Part shown: positions 44,965 through 55,215 of the stretch, one piece after another | Layout of the letters: each line of letters begins with the position of its first letter | How positions within the stretch are numbered: position 1 is the first letter of the stretch | Origin: Gymnopus androsaceus JB14 | Lineage: Eukaryota; Basidiomycota; Agaricomycetes; Agaricales; Omphalotaceae | Reading direction: 5' to 3' | Length of the DNA: 64,000 nucleotides | NCBI GenBank assembly: GCA_009733575.1 | Contig: ML769637.1 | Span: 1 to 64,000 of the forward strand | Position numbers and translations under genes: made by a program | The notes under the pieces: generated by a model | Told to the model about the DNA's origin: nothing | The model's database searches: none | The model's input: the letters and a program-made list of their open reading frames with translations, nothing else

Positions 44965-46304
44965 ATGCCTGGGAGCAAACCCTTGGTTCACCACCGTATA
45001 GGTGGCTGGCTACCCAGAGACCACGAAGTTCTCCGGCGTTGGCTCGATAAGAAGATCGGTTTTGTTGAACGTAGCGGGAAGGCTCCGCGAGATTGGCACC
45101 CCGTCATTCAGGAATTCAAGGCTCTCATCGAAGGAAATCCCATCTTGTATATGGACTTCCATCAGATGTTTGAGCAAGTACCGACAAAGCCACCTTACGA
45201 TAAGGATCCGACCGGAAAGCCTCAGGCGAGTATCCACATTGTTCGAGAGTTACTCGACCGTGACTCGGATTCTTTACATTATATCAGGTCCGCGACTACT
45301 TGGTCATGCTCAGTCTCTTTGACCATATCATTACCACCGCGCCAGAATACGAAGCCAATGATTTGGTCGGCTTCCCTGTCAATGCCATCCTAGATTGGCC
45401 GATGGGTACGTCTGCCGGCCAGGCAGCCTTCGCTAATCCCTCCGTCAACATGCATTTTAAAAAGATGTTTGATGCCTGGACTCGTTTCCTCACATCTTAC
45501 GATTCCACCTACGTTTTGACCACCGCTGACAATGGCTGGTTCGGTGGTCCTGCTAGCGGTGTCATGCCAGATTTCAGCGAAACCTTCATTTGCGATCCTT
45601 CTGACCCCAGTGGTCATTACGGATTCAAATCTTGGGATGACTTTTTCACACGTCGATTCAGAGAGGACCTGAGACCTGTCGCTAATTCGGATAATGACGA
45701 TGTCATTAACAGCGGCTGCGAATCTAAGGTTTATTGTATCGCTAAACAAATCAAAATGAACGATAAATTTTGGTTGAAAGGCGAACCATACTCCCTCCAT
45801 CACATGCTTAACGGCGATCCTCTCACCAAACACTTCGAAGGTGGAACGATCTACCAGGCTTTCCTTAGTGCGCTCAGTTATCACCGTTGGAACAGTCCCG
45901 TCAACGGTGTAGTCAAAAAGATCGTCATGGTTCCTGGCACATACTACCTTGAATCTCCTTCCATGGGATTCGTCAACCCCGAGGGACCTGACCCGGGTGC
46001 TCCAAATAACTCACAGGGCTTTATCACCCAAACAGCTGCTCGTGCCTTGATATTTATCGAGTCCAGTAATCCAAATATTGGGTTGATGTGTATGGTTGTG
46101 GTCGGAATGGCGGAGGTTTCTACGTGCCAGGTTACTGCTTACGAGACGATGAAAGTGGTGAAAGGACAGGAGATAGGAATGTTCCATTTCGGAGGGTCGA
46201 CACATTGCTTGATCTTTAGGCATCAGACAAATGTGAATTTTGAGGTCGAAAAGTGGGATTCAGTGCTGCTGAATGCAAAGATTGCGACGGTGAGTGCGGC
46301 TTAG
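44965..46304 (+). CDS. Phosphatidylserine decarboxylase family protein, PsiD-type architecture
   Basis: ATG 44,965 (MPGSKPLVHHRIGGWLPRDH). Exon 1 ends at KPQ with a probable GC-AG intron (45,226-45,287) joining VRDYLVML; a GT donor at 45,241 is the alternative. Product about 425 residues. The N-terminal part (HPVIQEFKALIEGNPILYMD, NMHFKKMFDAWTRFL) is the extra domain found in fungal PsiD-like decarboxylases. The PSD core follows: YGFKSWDDFFTRRFR, SLHHMLNGDPLTKHFEGG, SALSYHRWNSPVNG, PGTYYLESPS, and HFGGSTHCLIF near residue 390, where the Ser would become the pyruvoyl group by self-cleavage. The substrate could be phosphatidylserine or an aromatic amino acid; sequence alone does not decide. No psilocybin-pathway partner genes are in the window. 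The frame is clean. Confidence 0.85.
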
Positions 46305-46891
46305 GATTTTTAAGCAGGACTGTGGCAGATATTTGTACTTGTAATCGTAGTTCCATTTCGAGATTGGTCTGGAGGTAACTTGTTCGAACTCGCGAATGTA
46401 GATTTTCATATGATGAGGATTTCTACCGGCTCGCTGAATGAATAATTACACAAACTCACTGAAGCAATGCCAAGGTTCGGTTTCCGAACCTTTAGAAAAG
46501 TGAGCCTGAGCTTTGGGTGCAGTTCGGGTTTCGAACCGGGTTCACGAGGCTCATGAATAGCCGGCAGCACTACTTCAAAGCGGAGCTTCATTAATATACA
46601 CGCCGTGAATAGTCTACTTTGACTTTTAGCATCAGCATTTCGACCTCTCTCTAGAGTAGACCGCATAATCCACTAACTGAACTCGATCTCTTGTGTGAAA
46701 AAACTACTCTTTACAGCCGTTTATTGTTTAAGAAAGCTTGGGGCTCCGATTCTTAGTGTGGCATCCGAAGGAAGATTCCTACTCGCGACTTGTTTGTAAA
46801 ATCTCTTGCTGGGAATCACGATCTCATATTTCCAGCTTTGACCTCTGGAGTCATGCACGTGACTGATTCAGCCTTTCTTTCGCACTTCGAT
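46305..46891. other. Intergenic region before MLH1
   Basis: No gene or repeat recognised. A terminator/polyA signal is not clear. The MLH1 promoter must lie here; I see no TATA box. Confidence 0.5.
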
Positions 46892-49714
46892 ATGGAACCC
46901 GTCTATGAACCTCCAGCTCCAGCTCCAATTCGACGTCTTCAAGAATCACTCATAAATCGTATTGCTGCTGGAGAAGTCAGCATAAATTGAATTCAATTAC
47001 TTTATTCTCGACAATTGATCTTGGGCTGTTTAGATCATTCATAGACCTGCTTCTGCTCTCAAGGAACTGCTCGAAAACTCTCTCGATGCTGGCGCGACTT
47101 CTATCCGTGTTACAGTGAAGGATGGTGGGCTAAAATACCTGCAAATACAGGACAATGGATGTGGAATCCGGGTGTGTGTAATCTGTTGCGTTTCTTTTTT
47201 ACATTCTGACACGCTTCATACAGAAATCGGATCTTCCAATACTTGCTGAACGATTCACAACTTCGAAACTCTCAACTTTCTCTGATCTGTCGCGGTTAAC
47301 CACCTACGGCTTTCGAGGCGAAGCTCTCGCGTCCATCTCCCATGTTGCGCACCTCTCTGTAACCACAAAGACGCGAACTACAACATGTGCTTACAAGTGA
47401 GTTGATTTGAGAGCCTTTCACAATACTTTTTGTTAAATTGTTGTCGTAGAGCACATTATTCTGATGGGAAGCTTGTTCCAGCTCAGCCTGGTCAGACTGA
47501 GGAACCTAAACCTTGCGCTGGAAACGATGGAACGTCTATCACTGTACGAGCACTGACAAACTCTTGTCTTTTTGTATTGACACTTTTGCTTTCTAGATCG
47601 AAAACCTCTTCTTCAACACCCCGACTCGTCTGGCTGCTTTGCGAAACACTTCGGAAGAGTATTCTCGAATCCTTGACGTGATGAACAAATACGCGATACA
47701 CAACCCTAGCGTGGCGTTTACTTGCAAAAAGGCATTACATCTCTTTCTTTTAGTGTCTCTCAGTCTAACGATAGTCATGTAGGCTGGCTCAGCTTCCCCT
47801 GATCTCAGTACTCCATCAGGCTCTTCGACTAAACATGCTATCAAAATAATATACGGCCGTACCATCGAAAAGGACCTACTTGAAACCAGAGTCAAAGAGG
47901 ACAGTAAGAAGACAGAGGAATCCTGGAGCGCGGATATCCATTTTACGAATGCGAATTATCAAGCGAAAAAGATGATGTTTTTGCTGTTTATCAACTGTAC
48001 GTTGTTGTCTGCTCTATTTTCTATTTTCATTTTTGAATGCTTTAGCTTATGTGGAGTTTGGTAGCTCGATTAGTGGAGTCTCAGCGCATCAAACGTGCTT
48101 TGGAAAACGTTTATACTGGCATATTACCCAAGGGCGCATCTCCTTTCATTTATCTGAGGTCAGTATCTGTGCCCACTGCAAATTCTTTCCTCACGCATGA
48201 CCTACGGTTATAGTCTCAAGATAGATCCGCGCTCAGTAGATGTCAATGTGCATCCGACGAAGAAGGAAGTCCATTTTCTCAACGAAGAAGAGATCACGAC
48301 TCGAATATGTGATGTTGTTCAAGAAAAGATAGCAGAGAAAAGTCATTCGCGGGTGTTCGAGTACCAGGTAAGTCAGGATTTGCTTTCCATATACCATCTT
48401 CTGACTCTGAGCAATGTTTAGACTTTGCTGACGGGCGGGATCGTCGAGTCCTCCGGTCAAAAGAGTGACAAGAAACGCAAAGACGCTCCAGCCGAAATTC
48501 ACTCTGCCGACAAAGGAGATCAAGAGGAAGGGGCTGCCTCTGGATCTGGACGAAGAAAGTGTACTCACATAATAAAGTCCGAACGTCCTTGCACGATCGT
48601 ACACTAGACTCGATGTTCCCTGTTGTGAATCCCAGCCAAATCGGAGACTCGTCGGCCGATCCCAATCTGTCGCAATCATTTTCTCGGTATAGAGAAGTGA
48701 AAGAATCAGAGTGTTTTTTGACATCGGTGATTGGTTTGCGCAAAAGGCTGGAGAAGGGGAAACATAAGTGTGAGTGTTTTTTCCTTCCGTTGACGTTGCG
48801 AAGGCTCAAACTGATTGTTTACAATAGTGCTTACTGAGATCTTGGAAAAACATATCTTTGTCGGTATCGTCGATATGGACCTTTGTCTATCCTTAGTACA
48901 ATACTCGACCAAGCTATATCTTGTCAATCATGGTGCTTTGGCGTAAGGGACTTTCGTCGCTAATGATTCTGACTTCTATGCTTATCGCGCGCCTTAGGGA
49001 AGAACTGTTTTATCAGCTCGGTCTTCGCCAATTTGGAGATTTCAGTCGATTGAAGTTGGAACCTTCTCCGTCATTGCATGACTTGATCGGGATTGCAGTG
49101 GATGAAGAGGAGATATCTGAAGAAACGACGTTGTCTAAATCCGAGATTGTTGACGTGCGTGCTATTATTTCATCCTCTCTTGCTTCCAGATGTTCATTTG
49201 TGCTTGTAGCGTATTGTTAAGCTACTTCGTGAAGGCCCACGTCGATCAATGCTTGCCGAATACTTTTCGCTCAAGATCTCAGAAGACGGGCTTGTCCAGA
49301 GTCTACCATTGCTACTCCGAGATTACACCCCGAACCTGGATAAACTGCCGTTGTTCTTGATGCGCCTTGGAACGCAGGTCAGTTTGAGCCATTCTTTTAT
49401 CTGCATGCTTCGAATAGTGAATCATAATCTAGGTGAATTGGGCATCCGAAACCGAATGTTTCGAAACATTCCTCCGTGAACTAGCGTATTTTTACGTTCC
49501 TGGACCGATGCTCGATGCTCAAGCTTCTGTTGACTTGGAGCAGGAGAAAGAGGAGGAAGAGACCGCTGGAGCGAGGGCAGAAAGGTGGCAGATTCAGCAT
49601 ATACTGTTCCCTGCGATGCGGCGATACCTTGCTGCACCAAAATCCCTGCTAGACGTCGACGTAGTTCAGGTTGCTAGTTTACCAGATTTGTACAAGGTTT
49701 TCGAGCGATGTTAA
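46892..49714 (+). CDS. MLH1: DNA mismatch repair protein MLH1
   Basis: ATG 46,892 ([20 protein letters not shown]), then about 13 exons: 46,892-46,975; 47,034-47,171; 47,224-47,396; 47,450-47,543; 47,597-47,732; 47,783-47,996; 48,065-48,158; 48,214-48,367; 48,422-48,769; 48,828-48,942; 48,998-49,154; 49,210-49,377; 49,433-49,714. The GHKL ATPase motifs are clear: [31 protein letters not shown] and NTPTR. The transducer domain has [20 protein letters not shown]; the C-terminal PMS1-binding domain ends in the family's FERC. MLH1 pairs with PMS1 in the nucleus and licenses strand excision. Oddities: a GC donor after CKK at 47,732, and a one-base frame change near 48,558 between SGSGRRK and YSHNKVRTS, which is either a real frameshift in the linker or a sequence error. 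Confidence 0.92.
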
Positions 49715-50244
49715 TACATGTGTAGAGCAATACAGTTGGGACATGGTCCAGTCGCGTAATATAGGTCCTGATATGGAGGAGAGGATATCGACATCTTTGC
49801 TTCACATTCGCACAAAGTAATGTAGAGACGAGGTGGCTAGCGAGGCCGGATGAAGCCATTGTGACTGAGAATTGGAAGATATCTTAATTTAATAACGGTA
49901 CGGCTCATTAGAGGGGGAAATCCTTAGCAGGGAGATACCCTGGAGAACTACCTTCTAACTTTCATGGCGATATGGCCAATGCTTACCTAGCAGTAGCTGG
50001 GCAGATGTTCAGACTCTTCAGAGACAGCGCGAAGCAAGGGATACACTTAGGCAACCTATGTTTTTGCACTAGTTTTGTATAATATCATACGGAGGAGTGT
50101 GGAAATGTGAATGGACTGACCAAAGCATTGAACCTGTTTGCCCTCGATCTGAATACCTCGGTATAGGTGTCCTCGGGCCTCAGTTCATGGTTTTGAAACG
50201 AAACGAAGGGATGACTTCCGACGGCCTTTGGGCTTCAGACCGGT
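49715..50244. other. Intergenic region between MLH1 and the hydrophobin gene
   Basis: The two genes converge. No further gene or repeat is visible. Confidence 0.5.
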
Positions 50245-50653
50245 TTACAATAAGTAGAGGGCGATGGTGGGGTCTGTAAAAAATCAGCAAATCGCAGATC
50301 ATATTCCATTTCAATCGACTTACCGTAATTGATGTCTATACAGCAGACGGCCTGGTTACTGCCACTAAGCGGACATAATGTTAAAAACGAATTTCTGAGT
50401 TTCTGAAAAACATTTACCAGTTGGGCCCGCTCAAACTTGAAGGGCCGCATTCCAGACAAACTTTAGTGTCACCGGGGATGCCAAAGATGCGAAAATTCTC
50501 CAATATTATCTGGACGGTGTCGCTGGACGTAGTCTCGACCGTATTGCAGCACTGGATAGGAGGAGTGCTGCAGCTATCTTGGTGACGAGCGGGGCTGGTG
50601 GCGGTCATGAGAGCAGCTAGAGCGAGAAAGACGAAAGCAACTATAAACTGCAT
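50245..50653 (-). CDS. Class I-type hydrophobin with atypical cysteine pattern
   Basis: ATG 50,653 opens a signal peptide (MQFIVAFVFLALAALMTATS), then C-STPPIQ-CC, a helix-like SSDTVQIILENFRIFGI, KVCLEC and GPSSLSG. Intron 1 (donor gtaaatg at 50,417) leads to an exon with GSNQAVCC-IDINY, and intron 2 (gtaagtcg ... tttttacag) to a short last exon PTIALYLL-stop. The order C-x6-CC ... C ... C-x6-CC is that of class I hydrophobins, secreted proteins that self-assemble into amphipathic films on hyphae and fruit bodies. But the final cysteine (C8) is missing from the last exon and an extra one (KVC) is present where glycine is usual. About 100 residues. Either a divergent or a failing copy, or the last exon is mis-read. 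Confidence 0.7.
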
Positions 50654-50704
50654 GTTTCGAGTATTAATTGTTCCAGTGAGGATCCTTCTGCTGTTTTAGC
50701 TGAA

Positions 50705-50715
50705 TCTTTTATACC
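50705..50715 (-). promoter_or_regulatory. TATA box of the hydrophobin gene
   Basis: GGTATAAAAG on the minus strand lies about 55 bases before the ATG at 50,653, a good distance for a strongly expressed fungal gene. Confidence 0.6.
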
Positions 50716-50719
50716 CCTT

Positions 50720-51546
50720 GAATCCAGCCTAGTAATTGATTACCATGTACTAATGGCTCTGACAGTAACCGCTAGTAACCTTGTAGTAACCGAGACTTGT
50801 TTGCTCTATCAATGTAGATTGATATTTCTTTCCTTTGATGGACAAACTAAGGAGAGCATGAAGAACGGAGAAGGCATAATACTCGCTACTTGTGCCCATG
50901 TCTAAAAAATGACAGCAGACTAAAATTCACATGATTTTAGGCAATTCACAGAGCTTACATGTCATTCTGCAACAGAACAGAGCATCTCTTTCATCAAAAT
51001 AATGTTATGAATGGTGTAAAACTTTCTATATTTTGTCTCTCAAAAATCCAAACTGGTATGGTAGCTCCTGTAACAATCCTGTATGTGGTATACAGTTGTA
51101 TCAAGCCTTTAATGGCCAAAATGCCGGATCTTTAGAAAAATGATTTACCTTACTGCATTTACAGCTAACTAAATGTGCACATATCTTTTGAAAGTACTGT
51201 AGATACCTAAACATGACTAATACATGCTCTTTTTGTACTCAGAAAGTAATGCTGGAACACTTTCACACACTCCTGGAGAATACAGATAGTGAAGATCAAG
51301 CCTCCCTCTACACAAGAAACCTTTCTTGTGTGTTAATATTGCTCAATTATACTTCATTGTAAGGTGCACAGATAATGTCTGCAAGAAAATCTATTCCATG
51401 CTAATATTTTCTGATACCTGTATTTATGACTGTAATGGGCAAAACAGGATGGCAAATTACGGTCCCTAAAAACTCAGATGGTACGGTTACGGTTCAGTTA
51501 TGACTGTCCCATCTAGTACTGTGTAGTACAGTTACAGTGGCATGCC
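50720..51546. other. Unassigned intergenic stretch
   Basis: AT-rich sequence with short inverted words but no gene, LTR or MITE that I can identify. GTACAGTTACAGTGGCA near 51,530 resembles the minisatellite words of the 34.7-kb array. Confidence 0.4.
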
Positions 51547-52130
51547 CTAATGTTCTTTTCCCAGGACTTGCTCCAATAATTTGAGCAGAAGCTTCTCCAA
51601 CTCAAATGCATCATTGTATCTTCCCAGATTTCTATACACAATTCCCAGCTTCCCCCTATAATTCAGTGTATCTGGATGGTGTTTTCCCTGAATCATTTCT
51701 GAATATTGGACCAATACCTCCACCAGCTCCAATTCCTTCACATAATCTCCACTGAGTGGCCACAACTTATGAAAAGCTTCCCAGATAAATACTTCATTGA
51801 AATCCAAAGCATTCACAGATTGACAGTGTTGTTTGCATCAGCGAAACCTGTATTTTCGCTGGAGAAACCCCATTCATTTGAGACATCTCTGGAGCAAGGT
51901 ACCCTATTCCAGAGACCTCTGGAGATCTCTGGAGAAAATTGACAGTTTTTTTGACAGCTGTCAAGCTCCAGAGATCTCTGGAGACCTCCAGCGAAAATAC
52001 AGGTTTTGCTGATGTGGAGTACAAATAGCATTTCATCTTTGGTTATTCCTTGCACTAATACTGCAAGAAATGCTGCTATAATATCTTCCTGATGCTCTAT
52101 TCCATCAAAAGCCCATTGATGTACAAAAGG
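51547..52130 (-). pseudogene. TPR-repeat fragment of an NLR-like protein, split by a MITE
   Basis: The frame 51,816-51,547 reads FIWEAF, YVKELELVEVLVQYSEMIQG, HHPDTLNYRGKLGIVYRNLG and LLKLLEQVLGKEH, the TPR repeat with HPDTL and YRNLGRY that is typical of fungal NB-ARC/TPR proteins. Upstream, beyond a MITE at 51,836-52,014, the same strand continues as HPFVHQWAFDGIEHQEDIIA and QGITKDEMLFVL, which fits the segment between the NB-ARC and TPR parts. No nucleotide-binding domain is left. A dead relic of an incompatibility/immune-type receptor. Confidence 0.65.
51836..52014. mobile_element. MITE, 179 bp, TIR CATCAGCRAAACCTGTATTT
   Basis: The ends CATCAGCGAAACCTGTATTT and AAATACAGGTTTTGCTGATG are near-perfect inverted repeats, extended by TCGCTGGAG/CTCCAGCGA. 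The interior has further inverted words (CTCTGGAGATCTCTGGAG; TTGACAG ... CTGTCAA), so the whole unit can fold as a hairpin. It splits the TPR relic. No clear target duplication. Confidence 0.75.
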
Positions 52131-52135
52131 ATGTA

Positions 52136-52485
52136 CATCAGCTAAACCTAGGTGTTTGCCACAGCAATCTATAGCAGTCCATAGAAATCATAGAAGCCAT
52201 AGCACTGTACAGAGCTATACAGTGCTATGAGGTCCTATGAGATGCTGTGAGATGCTGTAGGTATTGCCAATGGACCTGACAGCTGTCAACAGATACAGTC
52301 AGGGTCCACTGTTGAACTTTGGGCCCTATAAAATCAGTATGTCACTGCATTGCCTCGACTTCACATTCAGCTTCTTCCCCCTACTGTCTCTGCATTGAAT
52401 TCTAGCTAACCTTTTAGTTTTCAATTTACAGTAAGTCCAATAATGATATCCTATGTGTCCAAGTCTGATTAGAGTATAACAGTTG
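52136..52485. repeat. Second MITE-family end and promoter-like relic
   Basis: CATCAGCTAAACCTAGGTG opens a stretch with ccatagcac/gtgctatgag-type inverted words to about 52,260. No matching right end is seen before the copia element. TATAAAATCAG at about 52,327 and the following C/T-rich leader look like an old promoter without a gene. Confidence 0.45.
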
Positions 52486-52850
52486 TATTAGAGTTACGTT
52501 CCTAAATAGGAAGTAGCAGCAGTAAGTCCACACAGGACTTAGTAGTAACGATCACACAGATCGATGGGGGACAACGGTGTTATTACAGGGTATGCTACCT
52601 AGGCTTATATACAGTCCTATGTACAAACAATATATATCGGGCAAGTGGCTACTGCATGAATATGTGTGGCTACTGTCCATACGGTAAAGTGGGTACTGCG
52701 AGATAGTAAGTGGATACGGTGAGAGACTGAGTGGAGTCTGCGAGACAATAATAGTGGAGTGCATGGGATGGTGATACAAACAAGTGGAGACTACAAGAAA
52801 GCGTTCCATGTATAGTTCAATAGAATATATTTACCTTTGATATTCCAACA
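52486..52850 (-). repeat. 3' LTR of the copia element
   Basis: Identical to the 5' LTR at about 353 of 365 positions. On the minus strand it runs TGTTGGAATATC ... CTCTAATA. Confidence 0.93.
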
Positions 52851-52857
52851 CTCCCCT

Positions 52858-53307
52858 TCAAACCTTTGCTAATCCCATGGATGCTGCGAAGTGTTTGGCT
52901 TTCATCGAAGGTAAGGCTTTGGTGAAGATGTCTGCCGTCATGTTTTCGGTAGGGCAGTATGTAAGACGAATTTTACCTTCCTCGATGACATAGCGGATGA
53001 AGTGGTATCGGATATCGATGTGTTTGGTCCTGGCATGAAAACGATCATCCTTTGCCAATGCGATGGCGGACTGATTGTCTGACTTGATAGGGATCGCATG
53101 AGTAATTGGACCAAAGATTTCCGATAAAAGATTCCTAAGCCAGATCGCTTCCTTTGCCGCATGGGTCAAAGCGATATACTCGGCTTCCATGGTGGATAAA
53201 GAAATGGTATCCTGTTGTTTCGACAACCAAGATACTGCTCCGCCATTCAACATAAAAAACTTACCCGAAAATAGCATGTTGATCCTCTTGGGACATACCA
53301 TCCGCAT
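52858..53307 (-). pseudogene. copia RNase H domain
   Basis: The frame reads GGAVSWLSKQQDTISLSTME, AEYIALTHAAKEAIWLRNLL, SDNQSAIALAKDD, HARTKHIDIRYHFIRYVIEE and ENMTADIFTKALP, the complete copia-type RNase H with its Asp/Glu active-site positions. It ends in a stop a few bases before the 3' LTR. It is separated from RT by stops. Confidence 0.9.
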
Positions 53308-53398
53308 CTGTATAGCCTTGGACTGTCTCCTGGTTGCTCATACTGAGCCAAAAGTCTCGAGTGTATTTGAGATAGGCGTAGACACGGCGTACACCATT

Positions 53399-54735
53399 TC
53401 AATGAGTGATGCCGGGGTTTTGTGAAAAGCGAGCAAGGATAGAGACTGCATACGTGATGTCAGGTCTCGTAGTGACGGATAAATACTGGAGAGCGCCAAG
53501 GGCCTCTCTGTAGGGTTTGTCGCGCATGAAAGCGATATCCTCGACCGTTTTGGGTGATTGGTCTTTGGTGAGGTGGATGTGGGGATCAAAGGGAATAGAG
53601 AGTGGCTTTATATCCGAGAATCCATAGCGAGAGAGTATGGCGTCAATGTATGACCGCTGGGATAGGTGAATCGTCCTATTATGGAGAGATCTTCGGATCT
53701 CGATCCCAAGTAGCCAATGGATTTCTCTGGAATCAACAACTTCGATTATAGCCCCAATATCTTTCTTTAGTTTCTCCATGATGGCCAGGGTTTCGGTAAC
53801 CAATGTCATGTCGTCAACATGTATGAAAATAATGGTGAAGGGATTAGTGCGATAGAAAACAGCGTGATCAAAATCAGACCGTTTAAACCCCAGTTGGGTC
53901 ATGATTTCCCTGAATCGCATGTACCATTGTCAACCGGCTTGTTTAAGTCCGTAAAGTGCGAGTTTAAGCCATAAAGTTTGACCTGGTTTTACCCCTATAT
54001 CAATGCCTGGGAGGTGCCTTCATAAAAATGCGCTCGTTGTCATCCAATTTCCCGTAAAGATAAGCTGATTTCACGTCCATTTGGTGAATAATCATGCTCT
54101 TCTCAGCTCCAATGCTGAGTATAGCACAGGCTGATGCAAGTTTCGCGACAGATGCGAATGTTTCGTCTGGGAAGTAGTCAACATCTGGGATCTGATTAAA
54201 TCCACGTACAACAAGACGAGCTTGGTGTCCTGTAATGTGACCTCGTTCATCCTTCTTGATCCGATAGACCCATTTGGATGTGAGAATATTGGCATCTGGA
54301 GGTGGAGTGACAATTGTATAGGTTCCATGCTCCTGGAGTCTGGAGATTTTGTCCTTCATGGCATTGTACCATTTTGGAGCTGTCAGGTCGTTGCATAGCT
54401 TCTGCAACAGATAAAGGATCAGATTCGATTTCTGATGTTACCTGACCTAGAGATGCGGTAAGATGTTGCAACTCATCACTTCCTTCTCCAAGTCCTTCAA
54501 TGACATCCCTGATCTTCTTGGTGGGTCGTCTGATTTGTTTTCCAGATACTTTGTCTGGTGCAATTGGTTCGGTGATTTCTTCTGGAACTGGTATGACAGG
54601 CTGTTCCAACTCGGTGACCGATGTTTCTAAATTTCCCAAATTTCCATCCTCCCCTTCAACGGGTTGGATTTGCCTGTCAGAGAAAACTACGTTCCTCTCT
54701 GTTGTGACAGTGTGACATGTTGGCCAGTAGATGTA
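53399..54735 (-). pseudogene. copia reverse transcriptase, interrupted
   Basis: From TERNVVFSDRQIQPVEGEDG (about 54,690) through an acidic linker, then KWYNAMKDKISRLQEHGTYT, ILTSKWVYRIKKDERG, ARLVVRGFNQIPDVDYF, FASVAKLASACAILSIGAE and MDVKSAYLYGKLDD (frame to 54,000), and after stops IIFIHVDDMTLVT with the active-site VDDM, WLLGIEIRR and ALGALQYLSVTTRPDI. The catalytic Asp pair is intact; frame breaks lie near 54,400 and at 54,000-53,920. Confidence 0.9.
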
Positions 54736-54737
54736 GT

Positions 54738-55215
54738 GACCATTTTGTCAAAGAAGGTCGGTCAAAGTGGGTCTTACCAACTTATGAGTCCCGCTCGGGG
54801 ATACATGGTCCGAGCTCAATACCAAACTCGTTTCATTCTTTCATTTGTTTCCTTACTTACTCTTCCATTTAATAGACATTCCAACAGTTGTTCAGGTATC
54901 CTTACAACACATCCACTCTTTGATATGTTTCTATGTTATCTTCAATACTCATTACTTACTGGCTCCATGATTGGTAGTTATACCAGTTTACTTAAAACAG
55001 ACTTTTCGTCGAGACTTACCCTCAGTCGTTTGACACCTTTCTGCGTGTCATCTCTGAGGGTAAGCTCATTCTCTCCTTATTACCTGATTCATCGAAGCTT
55101 ATAGTTTCTCTATTACAGTCTTTACTTACTTCGATTAACAGGTACTTATCTTTCAATATAGAGTTGTTTGACACCTTTCTGCGTGTCATCTCTGAGGTCT
55201 TTACTTACTTCGATT
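54738..55215. other. 480-bp insertion in the copia pol gene with internal direct repeats
   Basis: The pol reading breaks after GLEPESN (about 55,217) and resumes at YWPTCHTVTTERN (about 54,735). The inserted DNA contains GTTTGACACCTTTCTGCGTG twice (55,028 and 55,168) and GTCTTTACTTACTTCGATTA twice (55,117 and 55,197). No ORF or terminal inverted repeat is clear. Confidence 0.6.

Noticed and set aside
45390..45884. A 164-codon minus-strand frame opposite the PSD-family gene
   Set aside because: The plus strand encodes a conserved enzyme across the whole interval; the antisense frame has no homology that I recognise.
44965..49714. A psilocybin-type biosynthetic cluster around the PsiD-like gene
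   Set aside because: The neighbours are MLH1 and a hydrophobin; no P450, methyltransferase, kinase or transporter gene is present.
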